NCBI GenBank assembly: GCA_020851795.1 | Contig: JADZCA010000084.1 | Coordinates: 1-64,000, forward strand | Reading direction: 5' to 3' | Length of the DNA stretch: 64,000 bases | Source: Planctomycetota bacterium | GTDB lineage: Bacteria > Planctomycetota > PLA2 > JAEUHO01 | Part shown: positions 24,441 through 32,717 of the stretch, one piece after another | Layout: each line of letters begins with the position of its first letter | Numbering within the stretch: the first letter of the stretch is position 1 | Notes under the pieces: model-generated | Seen by the model: only the letters and a program-made list of their open reading frames with translations | Told to the model about the DNA's origin: nothing | Databases searched by the model: none | Position numbers and translations under genes: made by a program

Positions 24441-26981
24441 TCAGTGCGCGGCGGCGACGGCCTTCGAGAGCGTCGCGCGCAGCTCGTCGGCCGTGAACGG
24501 CTTCTCGAGCAGCGCGTTGCCGGTGGCGCGCACGGCGCGGTAGACGTCGTCGTTGACGAGGTCGCCGGTCATGAACACGATCCGCTTCGCGCGCTCGGGC
24601 GCGGTCGCCGCGAGGTCCGCGTGCATCGCGAGCCCGGAGCGGCCGGGCAGGCGCACGTCGAGCAGCACCGCGTCGTAGGGGACCTCGCCCCCGAGCAGGC
24701 GTTCGGCGTCGGAGGCCGTCGCGACCGAGTCGGCCTGGGCGCCCAGCCGCGTGAGCGTCTGCACCAGCGAGTCGCGGACGGCCGCCTCGTCGTCCACGAC
24801 GAGGACGCGGGCCGGCACGCCCTCGGGGATCGGGGCCGCGGCCGGCGTGTCCGCCGTCGTGCGCGAGGCGCGCGGGACCCGCACGACGAACACGGCGCCC
24901 GGGCGACCGTCGGCCCGTTCCTCGAGGAGGAGGTCGCCGCCGTGCTCGCGCGCGATGCCGCGGCTGATCGCGAGCCCGAGGCCCGTGCCCTCGTCGGCGC
25001 CCTTCGTGGTGAAGAAGGGCTCGAACACGCGCGACCGCGCGGCCTCGGGGACGCCGGGCCCGTCGTCGCGCACCTCGAGCCGCACCCACTCGCCGTCGGC
25101 GCGCGTCGAGACCTCGACGCGCCCGCCGCGGCCCGCGCCGCGCAGCGCGTGCAGCGCGTTCTGCACGAGGTTGACGAGCACCTGCTGGAGCGCGTGGCGG
25201 TCGCCGAGCACCGAGGGGAGGTCGGGCGACAGGTCGGGCGCCAGCACGATGCCGTGGAGCCGCGCCTCGTACTGGAACAGGTCGAGCACCGCCGAGACGA
25301 CCTCGTTGAGCGACAGGCGGACCCGCTCGGGGCCGCGACGGCGCGCGACGTTGAGCAGGTTCTTGACGATGCGCGACGTGCGCGTCGCCTGCTCGCGGAT
25401 GCGGCCGAGCACGCGCTGCGTGTCGGCGGGCACCTCGGCGCCCGTGAGCAGGTCGGCGTAGCCGACGATGGCGGCGAGCGGGTTGTTCAGCTCGTGCGCG
25501 ACGCTCGCCAGCGTCTGGCCGACCACCGACATCTTCTCCGCCTGGAGCAGGCGCCGGCGCGCGCGGTCCTCGTCGGTGACGTCGGAGATCGTGACCAGCG
25601 TGCCGAGGCGCGCGCCGCCGTCCACGACGGCGACCGCGACCGCGGAGAAGAGGAGCGAGCGGCCGTCGGGCGACTTCACGCCGATCGACCAGCGCCGGAC
25701 GCTGCCGGCGGCGATCGCCGCGAGGTCGTGCGCGGAGGCGTCGCCGAACGACACGGTGCCGTCGGGCCGGTGGCCGAGCGCCTCGAGCACGCGCGCGCCG
25801 GCCGGGTTGGACAGCAGCACGCCGCCGTCGCTGCCCAGCAGGACGACGCCCTCGCGCATGTGCGAGAGGAGCAACGACGTCCGCCGCGTCTGCTCGTCGC
25901 GCGAGCGTTCGAGGCGGCGCAGCGCGTCCCCGGCCTGGCGGCCGAGCTCGGCCAGCGCGCCCAGCCGCTCCGGCGGCACCGCGTCGCGGCGGGGGTCGCC
26001 GACGAACACCACGCCGCCGACGCGGCCGGTCGCGTGCACCGGGATCGCGATCGTCGTGCGCAGGCGCGGGTCGGTCGCGCGCGTCCCGGTGCCGCTGCGG
26101 ACCTGCACGCGCGGGACCAGCGACGTCGAGCCCGCCTCGCGCAGCGCCTGCTCGAGACGGCGACGGCGCTCCTCGGCGCCGCCCTCGTCGGTGGCCCCCG
26201 CGTCCTCCCACACCGCGACGCGGTCGCCCGCGTCCTCGAGCGCGACGGCGCGCACCGCGGTCGGGAAGTGCAGGCGCACGTGCAGCAGGATCGCCTCGGC
26301 GAGCTCGGAGAGCGAGCCCACCGCGCGCGCGTCGTGGCTGAACACGGCCATCTCGGTCGCGATCGACTCGCGGGTGCGCAGCTCGCGCTCGACGGCCTGC
26401 GCGGTCACGCGCTTGCGGACCTCGCCGTCCACCCAGCCGGTCAGCACCGCGGTCAGCGACGTCCCCGCGCCGATCAGCGTCACGCTGAGCGCGAGGAGCA
26501 GGTCGAGCCGAGCCTCCGCCGCGCGCGTCCCCGCGTCCGCTTCGGGCACGCTCCCGCCCTGCCAGAGCAGGAGCACCATCGCGCCCGCCAGCGTGCCGAG
26601 GCCCGCGGCGGCGGCGCGCCGCCCGGTGATCGCGACGAGCACGCCGACGAGGTAGGCGCCGAGGAAGGCGACGTCGGCCACCGGCGGCTCGGGCGAGCGG
26701 AGGTAGGTGCCCGCGAGGCCGACCGCGAGGAGGTCGAGCGCGAGCAGCGACAGCGGCGCGACGTGACGGTCGCGCATCGCCGCCGGCAACCACCGCTCCG
26801 GCCGCGTCGCCAGCACCACGGTGCCCACGGCGAGCAGCGCGAGGATCGCGTTGACGAGGTTGCGGTGGACGCCGCGCGGCGTCCCGCCGCCGCTCACGAA
26901 GATCGCGCCCAGCGCCGCGACGAGGACGACGCAGCGCAGCAGGGCGACCGGGGCGTGACGGGAGGGCGTGGCGGGGTGCAT
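24441..26981 (-). CDS. Hybrid sensor histidine kinase (7TM-like, GAF, PAS, HisKA, HATPase, receiver)
   Basis: An 846-residue membrane kinase. About six hydrophobic segments fill residues 10-165, followed by a GAF-like domain (200-345), a PAS domain (350-465, MREGVVLLGSDGGVLLSNPAGARVLE), and HisKA with phospho-acceptor His496 in HELNNPLAAIVGYADLL. The HATPase has NLVQNALHAL, DDGPGVPE and GTGLGLAISRGI. The C-terminal receiver has acceptor Asp775 (YDAVLLDVRLPG) and Lys in LLEKPF. It would autophosphorylate on an unknown cue and relay to its own receiver. No DNA-binding response regulator is adjacent. The ATG at 26981 gives the complete first helix. Confidence 0.92.
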   Translation of the reverse strand: MHPATPSRHAPVALLRCVVLVAALGAIFVSGGGTPRGVHRNLVNAILALLAVGTVVLATRPERWLPAAMRDRHVAPLSLLALDLLAVGLAGTYLRSPEPPVADVAFLGAYLVGVLVAITGRRAAAAGLGTLAGAMVLLLWQGGSVPEADAGTRAAEARLDLLLALSVTLIGAGTSLTAVLTGWVDGEVRKRVTAQAVERELRTRESIATEMAVFSHDARAVGSLSELAEAILLHVRLHFPTAVRAVALEDAGDRVAVWEDAGATDEGGAEERRRRLEQALREAGSTSLVPRVQVRSGTGTRATDPRLRTTIAIPVHATGRVGGVVFVGDPRRDAVPPERLGALAELGRQAGDALRRLERSRDEQTRRTSLLLSHMREGVVLLGSDGGVLLSNPAGARVLEALGHRPDGTVSFGDASAHDLAAIAAGSVRRWSIGVKSPDGRSLLFSAVAVAVVDGGARLGTLVTISDVTDEDRARRRLLQAEKMSVVGQTLASVAHELNNPLAAIVGYADLLTGAEVPADTQRVLGRIREQATRTSRIVKNLLNVARRRGPERVRLSLNEVVSAVLDLFQYEARLHGIVLAPDLSPDLPSVLGDRHALQQVLVNLVQNALHALRGAGRGGRVEVSTRADGEWVRLEVRDDGPGVPEAARSRVFEPFFTTKGADEGTGLGLAISRGIAREHGGDLLLEERADGRPGAVFVVRVPRASRTTADTPAAAPIPEGVPARVLVVDDEAAVRDSLVQTLTRLGAQADSVATASDAERLLGGEVPYDAVLLDVRLPGRSGLAMHADLAATAPERAKRIVFMTGDLVNDDVYRAVRATGNALLEKPFTADELRATLSKAVAAAH

Positions 26982-27291
26982 CGGACCGGGGAGACGAAGG
27001 GAGCGCGCACGGGGTGGGGCCCCGTGTCGCGCCCTCCTATCGACGCGACCGGGGCGCCAGTGGAGTGCGCCGTCCGCACGTCCACGCGGCGCTGCAACCG
27101 ACGTCTTCCCCTGCCGGGGGCGTCGAGCGGGGGGGGCGGAGGCGACTCCGGGGGCCCCCGGGCCGCGACGGTCCGGCCCCGGGGCGGCGGGGGGCGGCGA
27201 GGGCGTCTCGCTTCAGTTCGGAGGGACCCCGCGTCGATAGGCGCGGCGGTGGCCGGGCGGCCCTTGCGCCTGGCGGGATGAGGAGTCTTCG
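26982..27291. other. Divergent intergenic region, no gene seen
   Basis: A 310-base gap between the kinase (minus) and the SdrD-B protein (plus). It holds one hairpin (CACGGGG 27008-27014 with CCCCGTG 27020-27026) and an AGGAG ribosome-binding site at 27281-27285 serving the plus gene. Neither promoter could be assigned with confidence. Confidence 0.5.
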
Positions 27292-29157
27292 ATGAACCTC
27301 CGTGCTTCTCGCGGCGCGCGCTGGGCGTCGCTCGCGATCGCCGTGCTCTCCTTCGCGGGCGCCCGTGGCGCTCGTGCCGTGGCCGACCCCTCGCGGGTCG
27401 GCTTCCCGTCGTCCGACCCGGTGGACGGCAAGTTCCTCGCGATGCCCGGCAAGGGCATGTCGTCGCTCGTCGCGCCGACGCACCTGTCGATCGGCGTCCC
27501 CTCCTCGGAGTCGGGCAACCTCGTCGTCGAGCTCTTCGACGGCGACTGCGCCGGCCTGTGGGACAAGCCGGGCGGGGCGACGACGACGTACGAGCTCTTC
27601 ACCGACCCGACGCGCGACGGCTCCGCGATGACGCTCGTCGCGAGCAAGACGGACGCGCAGCTCGCCGACAACGCGTGGGCGCCGCTCTACGACGGGCCGC
27701 AGGTCGCCGGTGCGACCGCGCCCTCGGGCCACCGCTTCTACCGGCTGGTCGTCTCGATCGTCGGCGACGCGGGCGTGCTCAACGCGTACAAGGTCGGCGT
27801 GCAGGGCGTCGCGCAGATCAGCGCCGTCCAGAACGAGTTCAGCGTGATCGGCGGCGTCGTCCAGACCGGGCGTGCCGCGGGCGTCGCGCCCTACGACCAG
27901 GTGATGACCTCGACGGACCCGATGCCGTCGCTCAACCCGGCCGCGCCGAACCCGCTCAACACCTACGACGGCACGTTCGCCTTCAAGATCTACGTCGGCA
28001 CGTCCGGCGCCGCCGTCTCCCTCGAGGAGGGCGACGCGGACCACGCGACCGACACGACCGCGGCCGTCGCTCGCGAGGCGGTGCTGCCGCCCGCCCCGGG
28101 CGTCGCGGCCGACGGCGCCGACGGCAACCTGCTCGGCGGCCTGCTCGTGGACTACCGGCCCTTCAAGGTCGGCGGCGCGATCCGCTACCGCGTGCAGTCG
28201 CCGACGGGCTCGACGCTCGTCAACAACACGGACCCGTCGGGCAACTCCGAGTACGAGACGCTGCCGACCTTCGACACGTCGGCGGTGGGCTACTACACGC
28301 TCGAGTGGTCCGACGTGGACATGCGCAACACGTTCTTCCTGCGGCCCGCGTACGGCGTCGAGGTCTTCGCCGCCGGGTCGGCCCCGGTCGGCGCGCCGCT
28401 CCCCACGGGCCTCGGCGCGGTGCGCGGCGTGATGTTCCACGACCGCAACGGCAACGGCATGAAGGACCCGCGCGAGGAGGGCCTCGCGGGCGTCCCGGTC
28501 GTCGTCGAGAACCTCGACACGGCGCAGACCTACGAGGTGATGACGGGCGAGAACGGCGAGTACGCCGCGGGCGTCCCCGCCGGCACCTACCGCTGCGTCG
28601 CGGCGGACGGCTCCGAGCCGTCGGGCGCGCTCGGCACGACGGTGGCGGGCCCGACCCCGGTCGTCTCCGTGCAGAACGGCGTGGTCACCCCCGCGGCGGG
28701 CTCGGGCTTCGCCGACCCGACGGGCGGCGACCCGGACCTCGTGCTCGTCCCCGAGTGCCGCGGCACGCTGACCCACGTCGGCCTCGATCTCGTGCTCCCG
28801 GCCGACCTCACCGGCCAGTTCATCCAGGTCCAGTACGTCCGCGCCGGCACGCACAGCCTCTACGACGCGGTGTCCTTCGCCTTCAACGGCCGCTTCAGCC
28901 AGCCGGTGCTCGGGTTCAACAAGAACCTGCGCGTCGTCAACGTCTACGTGGACGGCGGCGAGACGCACGTGGTCGTGGACACGACCGCGAGCAGCCGCGG
29001 GGTCGTGCGCCGCACGCTCCGGGCGGGCGACATCGAGGTCCTCTCCGGCCCGGCCGACGCGGACAGCGGCTCGCTCAAGCCGATCTGCCGTCCCTCCTAC
29101 CTCAAGCACGGCACCGTGCTCAACGGCGGGGACGCGACGGTGAAGAGCCTCCGCTGA
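27292..29157 (+). CDS. Secreted protein with SdrD B-like domain
   Basis: A 621-residue exported protein with signal peptide ending near ARGARA. Residues 30-380 form two beta-rich stretches without recognised family. At about 385-450 there is a B-type (Cna-B/SdrD) domain with the calcium motif HDRNGNGMKDPREEGLAGVPV. The C-terminal region (about 490-621) is again beta-rich. Such domains are stalks of surface proteins. AGGAG at 27281-27285 precedes the ATG by 6 bases, and a rho-independent terminator follows the gene. Stand-alone cistron. Confidence 0.82.
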   Translation: MNLRASRGARWASLAIAVLSFAGARGARAVADPSRVGFPSSDPVDGKFLAMPGKGMSSLVAPTHLSIGVPSSESGNLVVELFDGDCAGLWDKPGGATTTYELFTDPTRDGSAMTLVASKTDAQLADNAWAPLYDGPQVAGATAPSGHRFYRLVVSIVGDAGVLNAYKVGVQGVAQISAVQNEFSVIGGVVQTGRAAGVAPYDQVMTSTDPMPSLNPAAPNPLNTYDGTFAFKIYVGTSGAAVSLEEGDADHATDTTAAVAREAVLPPAPGVAADGADGNLLGGLLVDYRPFKVGGAIRYRVQSPTGSTLVNNTDPSGNSEYETLPTFDTSAVGYYTLEWSDVDMRNTFFLRPAYGVEVFAAGSAPVGAPLPTGLGAVRGVMFHDRNGNGMKDPREEGLAGVPVVVENLDTAQTYEVMTGENGEYAAGVPAGTYRCVAADGSEPSGALGTTVAGPTPVVSVQNGVVTPAAGSGFADPTGGDPDLVLVPECRGTLTHVGLDLVLPADLTGQFIQVQYVRAGTHSLYDAVSFAFNGRFSQPVLGFNKNLRVVNVYVDGGETHVVVDTTASSRGVVRRTLRAGDIEVLSGPADADSGSLKPICRPSYLKHGTVLNGGDATVKSLR

Positions 29158-29183
29158 CGCGGACGCCTCCCTCCCGACACCTC

Positions 29184-29214
29184 GGGCCCGCCGCGGCGAC
29201 GCGGCGGGCCCTTT
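29184..29214 (+). terminator. Rho-independent terminator
   Basis: GGGCCCGCCGC (29184-29194) pairs perfectly with GCGGCGGGCCC (29201-29211), with a 6-base loop and a TTT tail at 29212-29214. It follows the SdrD-B gene. Confidence 0.75.
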
Positions 29215-29296
29215 CGTCGGTGGACGGCGGCGGCGCGCGTCGCGCGGCCCGGGCCGGCGTTGCCGGTCGTCGCGGTCGCGCCGATGCTCTCGGGCG

Positions 29297-30385
29297 ATGT
29301 TCCTCCCCGACCCGTCCGGGCACCGCGACGTCGCGCTGGCCCTCGTCCGCGACGCCGGCCGCGTGCTGCTCGTGCGCAACGCCCGCTCGGCGCAGGGCCT
29401 CTCGGTCGCGTTCTGGGACCTGCCCGGCGGCACCGTCGAGCCGGGCGAGCCGCTCGAGGCCGCGCTCGCCCGCGAGCTCGTCGAGGAGACCGGGCTGACG
29501 GTGGCCCGCGCGTCGCTCGCGCTGGTCGTGGACGGCTGCAAGCGGGCCGCGCCCGACGCCGCGCCGCTCTACACGTGGCGCGCGTTCGTCTTCGAGGTCG
29601 CGGTCGTGCCGGGGCGCGCGCCGGCCGCGGGCCCCGAGATCGAGGAGGCGGCGTTCGTGGACGAGGCCGACGCGCGGGCCCGGATGGCCGGGCCGTACCA
29701 GCAGCCGGTCGTGCGCTGGCTCGAGGGCGACCGGCGTCCGTTCGTCCGCTGCGACTGGGTCGAGCCCGCCCCGCCCGCGTCCGCGCCGCTCGGCACCGAC
29801 GAGCGCCACCTCTGCGTCGTCGCGTCCGCCGCCGCGAGCGGCGACGTGGCGCTCGTGGCGTCGCAGGTCGCCTGCGCGCGGGCCGAGGGGGTCGCGCCGG
29901 CGCGGCTCGAGGAGGCGCTCCTTCAGGTCGTGCCCTACGCGGGGTTCCCGCGCGCGCTCGCCGCGTTCGCCGCCGCGCGTCCGGCGCTGGGCCCGCGCGC
30001 CGGCGCGGCCACGGAGGCCGCTGCGGCCGCCTTCCCTCCGGCGGGCGACGCGGCGTTCCGCGGTGTGTACGGCGAGACGGCGGACCGCGTGCGTGCGGGG
30101 CTCGCGGGGCTGCACCCGCTGCTCCCGGCGTGGACCACCGAGTTCGCCTACGGTCGCGTGCTCGCGCGGCCGGCCCTCGACCTGCGCACGCGCGAGCTGC
30201 TGGCCGTCGCGATCCTGACCGCCTTGGGCGGGGCGGACGACGCGCTGCTCGGGCACATGCGCGCGGCCGTCCGGCTCGGCGCGTCGCGCGAAGCCGTGGC
30301 CGGCGCGGTCGCCGTCGTCGCGCCGTCGTGCGGCGCGGGCAAGCGCGCGGCCGCGCGCGCGCTGCTCGCGCGGGTGGGCGGGTAG
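29297..30385 (+). CDS. Fusion of Nudix hydrolase and two carboxymuconolactone-decarboxylase-like domains
   Basis: A 362-residue soluble protein. Residues 10-150 are a Nudix domain with a complete box: Gly45, Glu51, Arg59-Glu60, Glu63-Glu64, Gly66 (pattern GX5EX7REUXEEXGU), which hydrolyses nucleoside-diphosphate-linked substrates. Residues about 172-240 (DERHLCVVASAAASGD ... QVVPYAGFPRALAAF) and 268-345 (TRELLAVAILTALGGADDALLGHM) each resemble the carboxymuconolactone decarboxylase/AhpD-type helical domain. No CxxC peroxidase pair is present. Stand-alone gene. The fusion suggests linked reactions or a CMD-based oligomerisation module; neither can be told from the sequence. Confidence 0.8.
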   Translation: MFLPDPSGHRDVALALVRDAGRVLLVRNARSAQGLSVAFWDLPGGTVEPGEPLEAALARELVEETGLTVARASLALVVDGCKRAAPDAAPLYTWRAFVFEVAVVPGRAPAAGPEIEEAAFVDEADARARMAGPYQQPVVRWLEGDRRPFVRCDWVEPAPPASAPLGTDERHLCVVASAAASGDVALVASQVACARAEGVAPARLEEALLQVVPYAGFPRALAAFAAARPALGPRAGAATEAAAAAFPPAGDAAFRGVYGETADRVRAGLAGLHPLLPAWTTEFAYGRVLARPALDLRTRELLAVAILTALGGADDALLGHMRAAVRLGASREAVAGAVAVVAPSCGAGKRAAARALLARVGG

Positions 30386-30404
30386 CCCGCCGCGCGCGGT
30401 CGCG

Positions 30405-31286
30405 CTACTTCCCCGTGGGGACGGGTGCGACGGTCGTCGGCTCGGGGAGCGCCTCCTCGATGGAGGTGACGCCCATCGTGCCGGACACCGCGAACAGCCC
30501 GAGGCCGTCGCCGTCGGTGCCCGGGAGCAGCGCGCCGGTCTGGCTCTTCTCGAAGACCTCCCGCTGCGCCGGCGAGAGCGTGTCGCGCAGGCGCCGCGAC
30601 GCGTCGTCGCGTATGCGCCGCATCGCGCCGCCGAACGACTCGTTCCGGCCCGGGATCACCTTCTCGCGGAACGCCGAGAGCCGGCTCCCGTCGAAGTGGA
30701 GCGCGCCGTTCTCCATCCGCACGACGTCCTTCTCGATCGCCTCCCACGTCGCGCCCGTGTCGTCGGGGAGCTTGCGCAGGGCGTCCACGTCGCGCTGGGC
30801 GTCGGCGAGCGCGCGCTCGAAGTCGGCGCGCTGCGCCGGCGAGAGGTCGAGCTGGCGGACGGCGTCGTCCACCGAGCCGATCCAGCGTCCCGGGAAGGCG
30901 GACAGGCCATCCACGGCGACGGGCGTCGAGCTCGACGGGACGGAGCCCGTCTCCGCGGCGCGCGCCTCGAGCGCGGCGAGCCGGCGCTCGAGCTCGGCCG
31001 GCGACGGCGGCCTCGCGCCGCCCGCGAGCGCCGGTGCGGCACCGGTCGCCCCGGGCCCCGCGCCCGGCGCGCCGGAGGCGACGTCGGTCCCGCCGGCGAC
31101 CGGGCGCGGCGCCGTCGCCGCGGGCCCACCCGCGAGCGTCGTCTCGAGCGTCGCGAGCCGGCCCTCGAGCGCGGCCTCGTACGCGTCGCGCTCGCGCAGC
31201 TCGCGCGAGAAGCCCGTGGACGTGACCAGCGAAAAGACCGCGACGCCGAGCGCGAGGAGCGCGACGAGGAGCGGGAGCGAGCGCAC
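30405..31286 (-). CDS. Membrane-anchored coiled-coil protein, CpxP/Spy-like, paralogue 2
   Basis: A 293-residue protein with one N-terminal membrane helix (SLPLLVALLALGVAVFSLVTS), a coiled-coil heptad region (ELRERDAYEAALEGRLATLE), a Gly/Ala/Pro linker, a second heptad stretch (ELERRLAALEARAAE) and a helical C-terminal domain with the LSPAQRADFERAL and LSPAQREVFEK motifs of LTxxQ (Spy/CpxP-type) proteins. GTG at 31286 lies 2 bases after the stop of its paralogue. The two share domain order and most motif positions. Confidence 0.75.
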   Translation of the reverse strand: MRSLPLLVALLALGVAVFSLVTSTGFSRELRERDAYEAALEGRLATLETTLAGGPAATAPRPVAGGTDVASGAPGAGPGATGAAPALAGGARPPSPAELERRLAALEARAAETGSVPSSSTPVAVDGLSAFPGRWIGSVDDAVRQLDLSPAQRADFERALADAQRDVDALRKLPDDTGATWEAIEKDVVRMENGALHFDGSRLSAFREKVIPGRNESFGGAMRRIRDDASRRLRDTLSPAQREVFEKSQTGALLPGTDGDGLGLFAVSGTMGVTSIEEALPEPTTVAPVPTGK

Positions 31287-31288
31287 GG

Positions 31289-32146
31289 CTACTTCCCCGC
31301 GCCCTTGCCGTCGTCGGTCACGACGTTGATCGTGCTGAAGGCGACCGTCGCGCCGCTGCCGCCGAGCAGCGGGTCCACGAGCGCCTTGTCGAACTTCGCC
31401 TGCTGCTCGGTGCTGAGCGGGTCCTTGAGGCGGCGGCGGGCCTCGGTGCGGATGCGCTGGTCGGCCTGCCCGTACGTCTCCGAGCGGCCGGGGATCGTCT
31501 TGTTGCGGAAGGCCATCGCCTTCGACCCGTCGATGCGGAACGTGCCGTCGGCGAGGCTCTTCATCATCTCCTGGTTGACCTGGTCCCAGGTCTTGCCCTC
31601 GTCGTCGGGCAGGCGGCGGAGCTCCTCGAGGTCGCGCTTGGCGTCGGCGATCGCGCGCTCCCACTCGGCCTTCTGCGACGCCGAGAGGTCGAGGTCGGCG
31701 GAGGCGTCGTCGAGCGAGCCGTAGATGCGGCGGTCGGGGCCGCCGAACGACAGCGCGCGCGACGGCCGCGCGGCGACGGCCGCCTCGGTGGCCTTGAGGC
31801 GCTCCTCGACGCGCGTCTCGGCCTGCTTCTGCTGGGCCTCGACCGCGGCGACGCGGCGCACGAGCTCTTCGACGGTGGGCGGCGTGAGGCGCTCGTCGCT
31901 CGGCTTGGGCGCGGCGGCGAGTCCGACGTCGGCGGACGGGGCCGACGTGCTCCCGACGGGGCGCGGGGCGGTCGAGGTGCCGGTCTTCGCCTCGAGGTTG
32001 CCGATGCGCGTCTCGAGCACCCGGAGCGCGTCGAGGTCGGCCTCGAGGCGCTCGAGCCGGGCTGCGTCGCCGCCGCGCGCCGAGACGACGGCGTACCCGC
32101 CGAGCCCGACCGCCACCACCGAGAGGAACGTCGCGAGCCTGTCCAT
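31289..32146 (-). CDS. Membrane-anchored coiled-coil protein, CpxP/Spy-like, paralogue 1
   Basis: A 285-residue protein: N-terminal membrane helix (LATFLSVVAVGLGGYAVVSA), coiled coil (ARLERLEADLDALRVLETRIGNLEAK), Pro/Ser linker, second coiled coil (LVRRVAAVEAQQKQAETRVEERL), and a helical domain with LSASQKAEWERAIADAKRDLEELRRLPDD and LSTEQQAKFDKAL. GGAGG lies 7 bases before the ATG. Arranged as a tandem duplicate with the downstream gene, it is probably exposed to the periplasm, where LTxxQ domains bind unfolded proteins; that role is inferred. Confidence 0.76.
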   Translation of the reverse strand: MDRLATFLSVVAVGLGGYAVVSARGGDAARLERLEADLDALRVLETRIGNLEAKTGTSTAPRPVGSTSAPSADVGLAAAPKPSDERLTPPTVEELVRRVAAVEAQQKQAETRVEERLKATEAAVAARPSRALSFGGPDRRIYGSLDDASADLDLSASQKAEWERAIADAKRDLEELRRLPDDEGKTWDQVNQEMMKSLADGTFRIDGSKAMAFRNKTIPGRSETYGQADQRIRTEARRRLKDPLSTEQQAKFDKALVDPLLGGSGATVAFSTINVVTDDGKGAGK

Positions 32147-32207
32147 GGGGGTCCTCCGCCGAACGACCGACGCGCGCGACGCGGGGCAGGTTCCGCGTGC
32201 CGGGGGG

Positions 32208-32717
32208 CTACTCGCCGATCGAGACGAGCTTGGCGCCCTTCTCGACGGCCTGCCCGGCCTTGACGTGGAGCGCCTTGACGGTGCCCGCGCGGTCGGCCCG
32301 GATCTCGTTCTCCATCTTCATCGCCTCGAGCACGAGCAGGGGCTGGTGGGCCGTGACGACCGAGCCGACCTCGACCCGGACCTCTTTGACGACGCCCGGC
32401 ATCACGGCCTTGACGTCGCCCGAGCCCGCCGGCTTCTTCGCCCCTTGGGTCAGGCGGCGGCTCTCGCGCGTGCGCTCGTCCTCGACGGGCACGCGGACCT
32501 CGCGGTCGTGCAGCTGCAGCACGGCGGCGCCGTCCTCGAAGCGGGCGGCGAACGCGACGCTGCGGCGGTCCAGCAGCAGGCTGTGGAGCCCGGTGCCCGC
32601 GACGGTCTCGAGGTCGGCCCGGTGGGGGACGCCGTCCACGACGACCGTGGTCCCGTCCGCGTCGGTGCGGATCTCGACCACGCGCGTGCGGCCGGCCCAG
32701 TCCACGAAGTACTTCAC
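32208..32717 (-). CDS. Biotin carboxyl carrier protein of an acyl-CoA carboxylase
   Basis: A 169-residue protein. The C-terminal 75 residues form a biotinyl domain with EAMKMENEI, where Lys134 is the biotinylation site, 36 residues from the end as usual. The N-terminal part (YFVDWAGRTRVVEI...) is a small beta domain found in such carriers. The GTG start overlaps the biotin carboxylase stop by 4 bases. It carries carboxybiotin from the carboxylase to the carboxyltransferase, presumably the one encoded at 38822-40378. Confidence 0.9.
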   Translation of the reverse strand: MKYFVDWAGRTRVVEIRTDADGTTVVVDGVPHRADLETVAGTGLHSLLLDRRSVAFAARFEDGAAVLQLHDREVRVPVEDERTRESRRLTQGAKKPAGSGDVKAVMPGVVKEVRVEVGSVVTAHQPLLVLEAMKMENEIRADRAGTVKALHVKAGQAVEKGAKLVSIGE

